Part shown: positions 27,901-38,571 of the stretch, piece by piece | How positions within the stretch are numbered: position 1 is the stretch's first letter | Layout: the number at the start of each line of letters is the position of its first letter | Assembly (NCBI RefSeq): GCF_010015445.1 | Contig: NC_053134.1 | Span: 7,857,136-7,921,135 of the forward strand | From: Perca fluviatilis | Lineage: Eukaryota; Chordata; Actinopteri; Perciformes; Percidae | Direction: 5' to 3' | DNA length: 64,000 nucleotides | Translations under genes and position numbers: made by a program | Notes under the pieces: generated by a model | Told to the model about the DNA's origin: nothing | Databases searched by the model: none | What the model saw: only the letters and a program-made list of their open reading frames with translations

Positions 27901-29293
27901 CACTGTGCTCACGATCATATTTCCCTGCACTACACCTTGAAAACACAGCACAGAGTTGTTTCCTCTCTACTCCTCTGGATGGAAACAAACGGTTGTTGGT
28001 TTTGTGGTTCTATTCTGCCTAAATTCGCGAGATCTCGTGGGTCCTCGTGACTACAGTTGTCAGTCATGGCTGCTGTACGAATCCGGACCTGGTGGGTATT
28101 GATGGACGACTGAGCACAGAGCCGACACGCAGCCAGGGTTGCAACTAAAAGAATAGGTTGCAGCAACGAAAGTTAATGGAACGCACGAGTGTAATTATGG
28201 TCCGATCTTGTGCCTGACTGATGGAACAGTGATATTGTTACACTTGTAATTTACGCATTTACAGCATCTGCAATTTTTTGCCAGCTTTCCTTCCTGGGTT
28301 TAGCAGCAGCGACTGTATTGCTTTTTGCCTGTATTACGTGTCTGTGTTCTTCATATTTCTGCAGGATTATCGTTTGCTCTTCTTCTGTAAAACATGGTAG
28401 ACTTGTCCATGTTTGCGATTGGTCATATAGGGCAAACACCGCGTCTTTTATGTGAACGCACCCGTCGCTAGATTGGGAAACCCTGGGTTGATTGAACTAG
28501 TTGATAACCAGCTTTGGTTGAGGTTTGGTGAAGCCGGGTAACCGAAATAGATCCAGGGCCATGTTGATCTTGCTTGGTAGTACAGGCCTCTGGAGGTGAA
28601 GTTGTGTCGATGAAGCAAATTCAATATTGTTGTTTTTGTTTGTTTTTACAGGCTACCAGATGCCGGTTCACTCCCAAAGAGAGTGGCAAAGCGGCGTCAT
28701 GATGTACCGGCAGAATGATCCACAAACGAGCTTCGGCACACACCAGCAGGGTGAGGACCCTCAGCTGCTACACTTTTCATTCATCCGTTTTCTTCGTTTT
28801 GTTATATTTGTCTCCCCCTTATGTCGGCATGCAAACTAAACCTCTCGGCTAATCCTCGAATCTTGCTTGAATTCCAGGTTACGCAGGCGCCAGTATGAAG
28901 TGTTACGCCCAAGGCGCACAGCAGATTCCTGCAATTCAGAAAGGTGAGAACTGCCATGCTTTTATACCAAAAAGGGGGCCAAGACTCCATGTTTCAATAC
29001 AGCTGCTGAATGAATTAATTGAATTGATGGTTGAAGATGTATCTCCTTCAAGGCACCAGCCTGTATCAACCATGCTTTAAAGTCTGATACCTTTTTAGCC
29101 AAAGCTCCGCCTCTGCTTTTTTGTAGTTAGTGACAGAGATGGAAAAACATTTCAGGGCGGCTTTCTAAACTGTGCTGTATTTGTTTTTTCAGGACGTGAA
29201 CTCCACTGCACCACTCAGACCGTTGTCAAACGGCACAGCGAGGACTCTGGGAATGGCAAAGGCTCTAAAGTCCAGAGACAGAGTATTCACTAG
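13499..29293 (+). CDS. cry1: cry1, cryptochrome circadian regulator 1 (complete, 13 coding exons)
   Basis: Cryptochrome 1 is the FAD-binding, photolyase-like repressor of CLOCK:BMAL1 in the nucleus. Coding exons: 13499-13656, 20345-20453, 20622-20764, 22581-22765, 22883-22971, 23138-23278, 24193-24504, 26570-26721, 27298-27500, 27635-27745, 28652-28750, 28878-28943, 29193-29293. All junctions are GT..AG and keep frame, giving 622 residues (human CRY1 has 586). The start follows an in-frame TGA two codons upstream. Residues 1 to about 495 are the photolyase-homology region, with [38 protein letters not shown] and [19 protein letters not shown] intact. Exons 10-13 encode a diverged tail ending with an NLS-like [18 protein letters not shown], the counterpart of the human CRY1 end. 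Teleosts have several cry1 paralogues (cry1a/cry1b types); which one this is cannot be settled here. Confidence 0.98.
15163..15304 (-). repeat. tRNA-derived SINE, copy 1
   Basis: On the minus strand the head reads GGATAGCTCAGTTGGTAGAG, a tRNA A-box. It is followed by GCGGGCGCCCATATATAGAG and then CTGCGGCCCTTTGCTGCATG and a (CTCTCTCTCCCCTTTC) tail. The B-box region is deleted compared with copy 2. This SINE type is common in percomorph fish. Confidence 0.85.
15440..15612 (-). repeat. tRNA-derived SINE, copy 2
   Basis: Same family and orientation as the copy 136 bp to the left, but fuller. It has an A-box (GGTAGCTCACCTGGTAGAGC), a B-box (GCAGGTTCGACTCC) and the shared CTGCGGCCCTTTGCTGCATG body. 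It is a retroposed SINE, not a functional tRNA gene. Confidence 0.88.
17338..17645. mobile_element. MITE with about 85-bp inverted repeats, inserted at TTAA
   Basis: The ends are long imperfect inverted repeats: AGGGATACGCCACCGTTTGT on the left and, reverse-complemented, AGGAATACACCACCATTTGT on the right. Both run into GGGCTTATCACGGTCT and GTGGGCCAACGCATTTTTTG. TTAA flanks both sides (17334-17337, 17646-17649). The element is non-coding and could fold into a long hairpin. Superfamily is inferred only from the TTAA target (piggyBac-like or another TTAA-specific group). Confidence 0.85.
20783..21522. repeat. Interspersed repeat rich in AAGTAAAAGTAC motifs, with a nested retroposon tail
   Basis: It begins GGGGGAAGAAGTATTCAGAT and ends CTTGGTTACATTCCACCACT, with many AAGTAAAAGT motifs between; I recognise this as a very common acanthomorph repeat. 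Around 20836-21010 a second sequence (AAGATAAGATATACTGTACT...CCGAAGGGAAA) interrupts it, a typical fish LINE-tail signature. It lies in cry1 intron 3. Confidence 0.75.
21549..22085. mobile_element. Non-autonomous DNA transposon relic in cry1 intron 3
   Basis: The left end reads CGGGACGTTCAGACCA and the right end GCTGTCTGAATGTGGCC, which are imperfect inverted repeats of each other (GG(A/C)C..TTCAGAC). The interior has no transposase. Exact borders and class are uncertain. Confidence 0.45.
24889..24916. repeat. (CT)n microsatellite
   Basis: A pure CT dinucleotide run of about 14 units in cry1 intron 7. Confidence 0.95.
24935..25321. mobile_element. TAGCCTGG-ended DNA transposon with 8-bp target duplication
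   Basis: The element begins TTAGCCTGGTTGACACCAGA and ends TTTTCCCAGGCCA. It is flanked by a perfect 8-bp direct repeat CAAAAGTG (24927-24934 and 25322-25329). The sequence is a known type of teleost repeat (GTTGACACCAGACCCTTCTC...CGGACGCCGCTCAAATGCCT). No long coding frame of known type is present. Terminal motif and target length match the element at 49547. Confidence 0.78.
25470..25980. repeat. Interspersed repeat with 'GGGGTGCACCAATCCGATAT' end
   Basis: The right end, read on the minus strand, is AGGGGTGCACCAATCCGATA followed by TCGGCCCCGATATTGAC. The left end carries the matching ATACCCGATACCGATCGGAT. This layout is typical of a widespread fish DNA-transposon repeat; borders are approximate. 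Confidence 0.55.
25985..26240 (+). repeat. LINE 3' end fragment
   Basis: The segment ends in GAAGCACTTTGACTCTATCT...GTGCTATACAAATAAACATA followed by a short CTTA tail. This is a typical 3' end of a fish non-LTR retrotransposon. The rest of the element is missing (5' truncation). Confidence 0.65.
26801..27220. mobile_element. CCCT-ended MITE at TTAA, copy 1
   Basis: The ends are CCCTCCTGTTGTCCTCGGGT on the left and GGAAGACAACACAAGGG on the right, imperfect inverted repeats that start with CCCT. TTAA duplications are at 26797-26800 and 27221-27224. CCC ends plus TTAA suggest a piggyBac-type MITE. It lies in cry1 intron 8. Confidence 0.8.
28195..28565 (-). mobile_element. Harbinger-type fragment with Myb/SANT-like frame
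   Basis: The minus-strand frame 28439-28251 (62 codons) contains [20 protein letters not shown] and ends [19 protein letters not shown]. This is the start of the Myb/SANT-like DNA-binding protein that accompanies PIF/Harbinger transposases, also found domesticated in genes of the MSANTD/FSBP type. Only the N-terminal part is left and it lies inside cry1 intron 10, so it is probably transposon debris. Confidence 0.65.
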
Positions 29294-30030
29294 AAAGGTT
29301 AGTTTAAAAACATGATCCAAACTTAACTTATCAGGAATCTCAGGCATTTGGTCTTTTCATGTTGTGTTGACTATAACAAAAAAATATATAGAACCAGGCC
29401 TATCCTTTTAAGTTGCAAATAATCTCTTTAGGATGTATCCCTAAATTATAACTTAAATGGCTGAATTAATGTGTAAAAGTATTTTCCTTATCCCACATGT
29501 ATAATATAAACTTACATACTTAAAATATATCTTCCTCTGTCCAGTTTGCATTTATCAGGAGTGACATGTTGATTGCTGAAAGTGCTTTTAATAGACATAT
29601 TTTTCATTAATGTGTTTCCTTTCTGTCTCCTTACAGGAGTGTCTGCAGACAGACCGTGTACACAGCCAACACAAAGGCTAAGAATCTGTTTTTACTAAGT
29701 CTCTTGTATAAAAAAAAAAAAACCACACTCACAAAAGACTATTATCATGTGGACTGCACGACCCGGCCAGTGGACCGACATCCCTGGAGCGGCTGTTACC
29801 GCTGTGCTAAATTTTGCCAGGACAAAAGTTCTTGTGTATATAATGAATTTGCTGATGTCACATACAACTTGTACATATTTGAATATATTGTATGTGTCTC
29901 TCTTTGTGTAGCCATAGACCCATCGATATATTTTTGATATGAAAAATCATTGTGGATGGATCTTGAATTTCTTTCTTTTTTTTTTCTTTTTTTACACTTT
30001 CAATAAAAATGAAAACATTTGTAGACCGTC
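29294..30030 (+). other. cry1: cry1 3' UTR with an intron and poly(A) signal
   Basis: Four bases after the stop lies a good donor (GAAAG|GTTAGT, 29297/29298). A matching acceptor (CCTTACAG|GAGTGTC) puts the last exon start at 29637. AATAAA is at 30002-30007. An intron so close behind the stop should not trigger nonsense-mediated decay. The splice is predicted from sequence only. Confidence 0.65.
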
Positions 30031-30510
30031 CATTCAAAAACAAATGGTGATAAATCTTGTATCTGTTCTAATGCGGCTGTCTGTCCTCTCATTTACTCTG
30101 CTTCCCATTTTTCTCCTTTTTGAGCCGTTCCAAAATATCAACTGTTTGAATCGTTCCCTTTCTCCACCTCAGTACTAGTGGACTCATGTTAATCCTCACC
30201 ACTGTAGCAATATCAGTAGGACGTAAACTATCAAGTTGTTGCACTTGTTGAGGGTAACCGAGAAAAGGCGTCAGGAAGACAGATTCTACATATCATGGTG
30301 TCCCCCCCCCCGTTAAATGTGTCACATGAGAGAACTGCTTCACTTGTTCCTTCTCAGTGTGCTTGTTTCATTAAAACTGGATATAATATACTATTGGTTT
30401 CAGCCTATTCTTTAAAACTGTAGTGTAATGTAATATATTTATACTTTGGAAAAGACTTCCAATATAATAAGCCTGTTTGGTGCTCTGGTTTTACCCTAAA
30501 ACACATTTAA

Positions 30511-31506
30511 CCCTTGTGCTGTCCTCAGGTCAGAAATCAGAAATGTGGGTTTTTCACTTTACTCACTCACACATAAACACACTAGCAACACCATCCACAC
30601 TTATGCATAATGTTTTTCCAACTCCCTTCAAACACGAAAACCGTGATCAACCAAATATGAATCGTAGATCATTCTACTATTTTTTTTATATTTTACATTT
30701 CTACTATAATTATTAATAATACATTTTGATGTTTGTCAACTGTTCTGTCCAGTCCCGTCTCACTTCCTTCTGTTGTTCTGTTTGCCACCTTGTCGCGTTT
30801 TGTGTGTTATGTGTTACACTCCGTATGTGGTGCTTTAATCCCCCCTGCCCTTATATGGATCCAGGGTCTCACTAAAACAGGGTGAATGGTCACGGTGGGG
30901 CAACCGTTAATGCACTGAATGTAATTCTAAATCTGAATGTAACATACTGTGTATAAAAAAAATATAGCTCTATAATAAAAATAAAGTTGTCCTCCAAAGA
31001 GGGGGGGTGGTGGTAGGAAAAAAAAAGAAATATGGGTTTCTTTGAACCAAAATGCCCAAATATAACATGGATGCATGGATGTACGTTGTATCGAACCCAT
31101 ACAACGTTCTTTGCAGGTAAAATGAATGCTTACATTCACTGAATTTTGGGTGTTTTATTCAATTTTTATAACATTTGAAAAATGGTTTTATAACAGTATC
31201 CTGACTAAACTTTGACATAATCCAGTCTGTGATTCACTCAACATCCTCTGATCTTAACTATTAATAGAAATAATTCATAATTTCTGCCTTTTTAACAAAA
31301 AAATTAGGTATAACATCATATCAATTATGTTTATTGAGCATGAATTTAAAACAAAACATTGAAAAAAATGACAAAAACGTTTTAAAAAGTGTCAAAAGCA
31401 TAAAAGAAATGAGCCAAAAATGCTGAAAAAAAGCACCATAATTTCAATTTCACTTTTGACCTGGATGGACAACAAGTTCATGGTTGAAGGGAAGACAACA
31501 CAAGGG
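30511..31506. mobile_element. CCCT-ended MITE at TTAA, copy 2 with internal insertion
   Basis: It has the same ends as the element at 26801: CCCTTGTGCTGTCCTCAGGT on the left and GAAGACAACACAAGGG on the right. TTAA (30507-30510) lies on the left and a mutated TTCA on the right. Internal matches to copy 1 include TTTTGGGTGTTTTATTCAAT (about 31143). About 480 bp (roughly 30540-31020) has no counterpart in copy 1 and is probably a nested insertion. Confidence 0.7.
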
Positions 31507-32137
31507 TTCAATTTAACTTATGATTACGACATCGTATGAATCACTAATCCCATTGCACTTGCTAGACCGTAAACATGGAGACATTCATGTTTTCTCTAAA
31601 GATTGACTCTTCTGATGAACTCACTCAGAAGATAAGCAGCTTTTTGACACTTATAAATGACATACCAAATGCAAATGTGGCATTTATTGCACATCATGTT
31701 TAGTTACCACAAATCATTTAGTTAATTACAGTAGTAAATCTTAATTTAGCAACTCATTTCCACGCATCACTATTTCAACGTATGTCAGTATATATTCCCT
31801 GACGTAATCGTCAAATAAATACTGTCCTTGGTTGTTTTCTTAAATTGAGTACGATTGCAAAACAGTCACAGTGTCATATTTTCACAAGAGCCCTCCGCTG
31901 GGCCTCAGCATCAAATCAAAGAACCCTGATGAAGGCCACAGGCTAAAAACCTATTAGTGTCATAATAAAAAGTTCTCTGTATTGCTGGAGGTTTGGTATT
32001 TCAAACTGCCTCCCTTCTTCTGCACAAAGTTTTGAACCCGTTCCCAAAATCAGCATCAAATAAAATTCACAAAACGTTTCTCCCACACATCCTCGCTGTG
32101 TAACAGCAGCATGTCAACACATTCTGATATTCACTCC
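31507..32137. other. Spacer between cry1 and mterf2 3' ends
   Basis: These genes converge here. No coding exon was recognised. Part of this stretch is probably the former mterf2 3' UTR (minus strand). Confidence 0.4.
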
Positions 32138-33263
32138 TCAGCAGATCTGAGGGGGAGCTACAGGGTTGAAGAGTGGCCGCTGCTGCCTGCGGTGCAGCTT
32201 GCCATAACTCATCTCAAAGTCCTTCTTAGTTCCCACAATAACGTCCATGCTTCCAGAGCGCACGTCATACCCGTAGGAGGCCAGCTTCTGGATGCGATAA
32301 AGCACAATTTGCGTGGTGAGCTCCAGGATATTTGGAGATTCCTTCACCTGCTCCATGCTCACTCCAACATCCATCAGTCCTTGGAATCGCCCCGCCAGGG
32401 TTGGCAAGGAGTAGTACCATATGGTCGGGCAGCGGATCACAATTTGCTCGAGTTCGTCCTTGGAGCAGGCGAGAGCCCCCTCGATGTAGGCCAGCGCCTG
32501 CTGCATGGCCTCTGGCTGCAGCTCTGCAATGGAGGCTCTGAGGCTTGAAACCAGGCTGAGGAGCTCCTCTGTGGTGAAGCCCTGCTACCTCAGAAAGCCC
32601 AGACTGTCCCTCCAGGCTTCAGCCGGCCGCAGCAGGACGAACGGGTTCTGGCTCAGGAGCTTCTGCAGCCAGATGCGCAGGTTGACCTCATCTCCGCCCA
32701 GGTCCAGGTAGGTGTCCCTCAGAGTGTGGATGACCTCTTTGTTCAGCTCCACGGGTCGACTGAAGCTCTGCGGGGGCGCTGGCCATCAGCTTCCCCGATG
32801 ATCCTGTTGCTGAGGCGGAGACTCTGGAGGTAAAGGATGTTAGCCCGCTGGTTGCTATGGTGAGTTAATGTGAAGAAAGAAGCTGGGAACTTTTCAATGA
32901 TGCTCATCAATTCACGCTTGTTGGGGCACACAGACACCCAAAGGTCTCACTGGGCGGCCACGTCATCCGGCCGACACAGGACAGCTTCAGGGTGTGTTTC
33001 AAGGATGCGGGCGATCACTGTTGGGTCTGCACCCATGTCCCTCAGCAGGTCAGCAGTTTCTGACACATACACAGAGTACTCAGACAGAACCCATCCCCTG
33101 AACTTCCGTACCTTTCGAATGTCCACTGACAGTTGATAGAGGGAGGGAGGGAGAAGAGAGGCACTGTGAAGGCAGAGGGAGCGATGAGGAGCCTCATCTT
33201 CTGGCAGTAGATTCACAGGGAGGCAGTGGTGACACGAAGCATAGTGGATCTGCATGGAGAACA
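32138..33263 (-). pseudogene. mterf2: mterf2 (mitochondrial transcription termination factor 2), disrupted
   Basis: MTERF2 is a mitochondrial nucleic-acid-binding protein built of about 30-residue helical mTERF repeats. Reading down the minus strand, SVDIRKVRKFRGWVLSEY, DLLRDMGADPTVIARILETH, IIEKFPASFFTL and RPLFNPVAP align with the human protein over nearly its whole length, in one exon as in mammals. Four lesions break it. TGA at 32949-32947 replaces the codon after VAAQ. A +1 G lies in a G4 run at 32796-32793, a +1 base at about 32765, and TAG at 32587-32585 follows GFLR. Because cry1, syt10 and troponin T in the same window are open throughout, general base-calling error is unlikely to explain this. 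The last intact stretch is 32506-32138. The exon probably starts at an acceptor (TTCTCCATGCAG) near 33257. Another mterf2 copy elsewhere in the genome is possible. Confidence 0.88.
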
Positions 33264-34139
33264 ATAACATGTCTTAAGTGCAGTGAACTTGGAAGGTGGC
33301 GTCCTAGCCACAAGTTTCTTACAAACACATTTAGTTAAACACTGACACCTTTAAAAAACTACATTAGGACTCATTACAGCAGTGACTTAATATCCCTCAT
33401 CCCAGGTTACACACTCAGTTACCAGTTTATTAGCTACACCGAGACAAAGCTACTGAGCTCCACAGGGCTGCAAATAACAATGACTGCCATTCCTGATTTA
33501 TATGCAGATTTTATTTTATTGTTTGGTGTATAAAATCCTAGCAACAAAGTTTACATATTCCAATTACTTGTTTTGTCAAAACAATAGTCCAAAACACAAA
33601 CGTATTTCATTTACTACAATAGAAGACTAAAAAAAGCTGGGACCAGACTGTGATTCTTTTTTTTTTTGTATTTTAAGATTTCTAGTAGCCTAATTCACAA
33701 AAAACAGCCACACTTTAAGATTTGCATTTCAATTTTGCCCCTTAAAAACCTTTAGTTTACTTCGGGGCCCACATGAATGCAGTCGCTACACAAGCTGCAA
33801 AGAAATAAAGATCGCAGTGCACTGGAGTACATGTTGCGAATCAAGAGGATTAGGCGTCAACCTGTTTTGCTTAGAGGGTGGAACAAACAGGGAACAGTCT
33901 GGGAACAGTACACTCTGTCCTGACTGCTGGCTTGCACACGGTGTTACATGTTACATACACGTACAAGTATGTATTTTATAACATAAGCTAACGTTACGTT
34001 AAAACCAGTGCCCACAACTACAAACAACACAAGACACAGAAAAACATGCAAGACGTAATAGCGCCATAAGAAAACACACAGAGAATGTTTATTTATATAA
34101 ACATTTATTATAAAACAGGTAATTTTACCAGTTTTCAAG

Positions 34140-34400
34140 ACTTGCAGCCGGATGACACCAAACACCCACTGGTCTGCTTTCATAACATGAGAGGAGGAGC
34201 TGGGCGGAGTCACAGAGCAAACGGGGGGAGGGGAAACCACTAACCTGCCTCCCGGAGGAGGAGGAGTGGAGGATGGAGGGCGGTGTTTAACATCCAGTCC
34301 CGCCTACCGGACCATTAACGACCGCCGCCACGTGTACTATCCTCATCTTCTGACCCACCCTGAAACCCACCTTCATGAATGCGGAAGGTATACCGCTGGC
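34140..34400. promoter_or_regulatory. Candidate bidirectional promoter of mterf2 and a plus-strand transcript
   Basis: This is a GC-rich patch (GGGCGGAGTC at 34202, GGGGGGAGGGG at 34223, GGAGGGCGG at 34275) between divergent units. On the minus strand a donor (AGGCAG|GTTAGT, 34245/34244) would fit a non-coding mterf2 first exon. On the plus strand GCGGAAG|GTATAC (34387/34388) is a possible donor. No TATA box. Inferred. Confidence 0.35.
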
Positions 34401-37400
34401 AATAGTGTCCAAAATGTAAAAGCTACATCGGCTAGTTATGAAATTCGTTCCGTTTCAACTATCTTCTTTCGGCTGTGCTAACTATAAGCTAACGCAGGCT
34501 AGCATGTAAGGATACACAACTTGACTGAATAATTAGCATTAAATCTGTAAATACAAATACTTACTGTATATACGTTATGCTAGCAGTTACAATACATTAG
34601 CTACACTACGACTAAGAGGACACGAATGAACCTACTAGTTACCCATAGATATATCTATGCTAGTTACCGATAAATGCTACATAGTAACACATTGTGGCAT
34701 AGATAGAGGTGTGACAAACTAGCTTACAAAAATGTTAGCGTTAGTTAATTAGCATTAGCTTAACTGTAGGTCTTGCATAATGTTTTGTTTGGGGTTCTGT
34801 ATATACCCTGGGCCTTCTTCAACAGCTCAAAAACATACTTGACATTGTTGTTTTTTTATCACCTTATTAGATTTGCTTATAAACATGATTATATACTGCT
34901 GGCATGTTAAAAGGCTCACTACAGAAAACTGCATAAACTACTCAAACACAAAGAATATACACTCAGTTGCAAGTTGAGGTAACTTAACTTACACCTAGCT
35001 AAAACTAATGCAGGCTAATATACCAGCCCTGCAATAAATAATAACCTTCATTAAAGTTATAATCATTTTCTGTTGAAACCGTTTTAGAGTCTACATTGAA
35101 CTAAGCATTTTAGAAGCTGCAGTTTGTGGTGATCTTGAACGGCTTAACTAACAGATAGATTTACATATAACATTTATATCAATGAAGGTAGGCGAAATAA
35201 CAGAAACATCTCTACCTAATTAACTGGTGACTGAGTGTATATTTCCTTATGCATAGCCAATATAATATATAAAATATAAAATAGGTTACGCTACTACGGA
35301 CACACCGAATTCACAGACGAGACGAGATTTTTAAAAAAATTTAAAAAACCTCAATATGAAATATATGAATGGAAAATTGTTTTTTATTCAACTGAAAAAT
35401 CACAAAATGCAAAACAATTTAGGTGCATTTTGAAATCAATATTAATGATTAATGTTATTTAACTTTTTTTTTACTATTTAATGAATTATATGCAGTAAAG
35501 GGCGTGCAAACACTGCAAAATGTTTTGTATAAACTCTACCAACTGGCTTCTGCCTGTACAATTTCACATGAAATCTAACTCCTTCACAAACACATAAAAA
35601 TAAATGTGTGGAGGCAAACACATTTTCCACCACAGAAAAGCCTCATATCAGCTGCAATGAAAAACTATGTCCCTCGTTATTGCCGTGGCTCTTCACTTAC
35701 CGGTGGCAGAATGCTAGGCTTTAGAGTTTGCCTTAGTGTCCGGTGCGTATTAGTAAGAGCTGGGTGGTGCTGTTTTTTGCATAGTGCCTGTTAGCGCGTA
35801 TACGCATTTTTAATATATTTTTCGTCTTGTCTGCACTCAATTCAACCAAAATACACAATATTTAAAACGGGCAATGTATTACCTAATTACCTCACGAAAT
35901 TATAACCGAACGTATCTGAACCCGTAAACGAGATCTCGTCACACCCTTAATAAAATATAAAAACAATACAAAACAAAACTTTATGGCAATTTCCATATTT
36001 TGTTGTTACCTTGATCATATCTGCTAGTCCAGTTTGTTGCAAAGGAAAGGGTTCACTTTTCTAATATAGTCTAAACGAAAAATGTATTTGAAGGAAATAA
36101 TGTTATAATTTTTTTAAACAGTGGTATCTGTGGGACCCCAAAATATTGATAAAGTAAAGGCAACACAAAGTTTAAAGTCAGTACAATAAAAAATAAGTTA
36201 AAATGTCTAAATTAATGTTTTTCTTTTGGTAGCACACAGTAACTGGACAATGAAGGGGATATAGCTGCAAATTCACTGCTGGCTTCTGCAATCAAATTGG
36301 AGGTTGCATACGTTTTGATGGGTGAGTATATGGATTTTATATCTCTCCCTTTTTTATTTGTACTTTTAGTGTATGCATATTTAGATATATTATTTTACTA
36401 GAGCATTTCAAGTAGTGATGGGTTCTTCATGAAACTAAATAAGTCAGTTGTGTCAGGTCATAGGCCTTTAAATATTTTGTGACAGTGTCTATTACAAAAC
36501 ATTGAAATTATTGAAATTTTTATTTTTTTATTTAAATATTAATCTATTGCCTTAACTAGCATGGACAATGAATGTCCTCAATCTGGCAGGAATGGGGACA
36601 GACAATATTTACTGTAAAGTGGAGAATACTGTGGGACACACGTAACTGTACTGTACAATGTTGACCAGACGAGGTCACTGTGCACACAGCGTTGCCTGGC
36701 GAAGTATACATGTAAATGCTTTCCATGAACCGCACAGATTTTTCCTGTCTTACAATATGTTTACCTTACTGACTCTGTCTGGGGAGAAGCACTGGCTTGA
36801 TTGGGACATGTCAAATGACTGCTTTACTCTGGATGCTGGTTCATTATTTATATTAAACAACTTATATTTTGAAAAGGTCCTAGCAGGATGTCAGCCTCTT
36901 CAAGTTTGTTTTCTCAATTTGATCACAAACCAGCTGCATAGAGTTTTACTGCATCACTCTGTGTGTTCATTTGGACTGTGTTAAACAGCAGAAGGTGAGG
37001 CTATTTATAGCCCTCATCATTTGTTGCCTTTCTTCGCTGATAGACACAGTTGTCCCTTGCCACCAGCAACCAAGAGTGCCTTGAAAATACTGGAACCACC
37101 TGCTGTCCTCATGTTGTGCACAGACATGTTTTAGTGGAGCTTAGTCCACTCTGGGATGAGACAGGCATGGGACATTCTTATAGGCATTATGATTCGTTTC
37201 TTTGGTCCTCTGAGGCCACGGTTATTGTCACTCAGAGCTCCAGAAGACTTGTATTAAGACTGAAATTCAACCCCCTGGAGATAATGTGTCTCTGTCACGT
37301 ACATGTGCTGTAGAATAACGTCAGAAACTTTATTCGAAGGAGGCGCACCTAATAGTGTAATTGGGATTCGTAGACGCAACGGAGCACCTGTCTCCTCCTG

Positions 37401-38440
37401 TCAGTTATCTCATCCTCTACAAACTGCGCGGTTCCCTTTCCACTGATAACTCAAGACTTGGGAACATACATTCTTGACAGCAGCATTTAAGTGTTGCAGC
37501 GTGGGAGCAATTACACTTTAATCCCCACAGCGCTGAAAGCTAAAAGCCTCAAATAGCAAGAATGTTTTAATTACATTCCAAAGTGGAGACATGGCTGGAG
37601 CAGTAAAGCTCATCTTTCACTTCATTGTTGTTACTGAAGGTCTTTTGTGGTGCTTATGTTCTTTTAAGTGTTGTTTTTCTTTACAGAAATAACTGTTGGT
37701 ATACAAATACCAATATTTTAAATGCACTGACTGACTGCTATAAGAATGATAACAGATAATAATATATCTATATATAATAATAACAGACAAAGACAAAGAA
37801 CTAATAGCCATAGATAGTCCTTTATATGCTAAATAAAGAGTGTAAATATAGCTCAGCTTTGCACTTCATCTCAAAAGTAACATGTTAGTTTGTTAATGCT
37901 ACGGGGCGCAGGATATTCAAGGGAATGGCTCATTTTGGAAAATGTGACAGCTGTAACTTCCCTTCATGAAAACCCTCACCGGCTCTGACGTATAGAGATT
38001 GCAGGGTGCTTTGTTAATGGAAGTTCTTAAACACAACAAGCTTTGTGGACACTGTGAAATATCCATTGACTGGAGGATCCATAGTTTGGCAGGGAGTTTT
38101 CTCTATTATCAGCGTTCACCTCTCTGTCTCTTGTCAGCACCAGATGCTCAGTAGGCCTTTAAAAGTATGGATGTTATTTGTTCTGGATGATACTATGTGT
38201 TGCTTTGTGGGACGGGAAAGCACAAGTGTGTAAGTGCATCTGTTGTGTATCTGAAATAGTCTCTCATCTTGTCCTTACAAAGGAATGAGGAGGCGCTGTA
38301 GGGTCAGAGTAGAGCAGGGCGTGGGGGGTGGGAGGCTGACAAGGTTTGGTGAGGAGAAAATAGACTATTCCATCTGTCTCAAAATCTGCCCTGCTGCTGA
38401 CCTACACTCTGGAGACTTTGGTCAGCCTATCGTCACATGG
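34401..38440. other. Intergenic region between mterf2 and troponin T
   Basis: A+T-rich sequence with no protein family seen on either strand. Apart from the exon-like segment at 36233-36321 nothing is supported. Genes that flank mterf2 in tetrapods, such as tmem263, were looked for and not found. Confidence 0.5.
36233..36321 (+). other. Candidate non-coding exon upstream of the troponin T gene
   Basis: An 89-bp segment has a strong acceptor (TTTTTCTTTTGGTAG|CACAC) and a consensus donor (GATGG|GTGAGT). It has no sustained open frame (ATGAAGGGGATATAG stops at once), so it would be untranslated. It may belong to the 5' UTR of the troponin T gene 2.2 kb downstream or to a long non-coding RNA. 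Prediction only. Confidence 0.35.
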
Positions 38441-38571
38441 TGAAGGCAAACCCTTAAAAAACCTCCACGTTGCACGCCCGAGACCCCAGTCTTCTCTTGT
38501 GTGCAACACACCAGCTGGTCTTGGTTGTTCATCCTGCTTTCTCTACCCTAGAAGGCCTCCGAGGTAACATC
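38441..38571 (+). promoter_or_regulatory. Troponin T 5' flank with possible 5' UTR acceptor
   Basis: A pyrimidine tract and AG (CTGCTTTCTCTACCCTAG|AAGG, exon start 38552) lie 20 bp before the ATG, so the 5' UTR may be spliced even though the coding part is not. A CAGCTG E-box is at 38512-38517 and a TTAAAAAA stretch near 38455 could serve as a weak TATA. The AATAAA at 39712-39717 is a candidate poly(A) signal. Confidence 0.35.

Noticed and set aside
36658..36984. Plus-strand frame of 108 codons upstream of troponin T
   Set aside because: No recognisable motif and no splice or start context; treated as chance.
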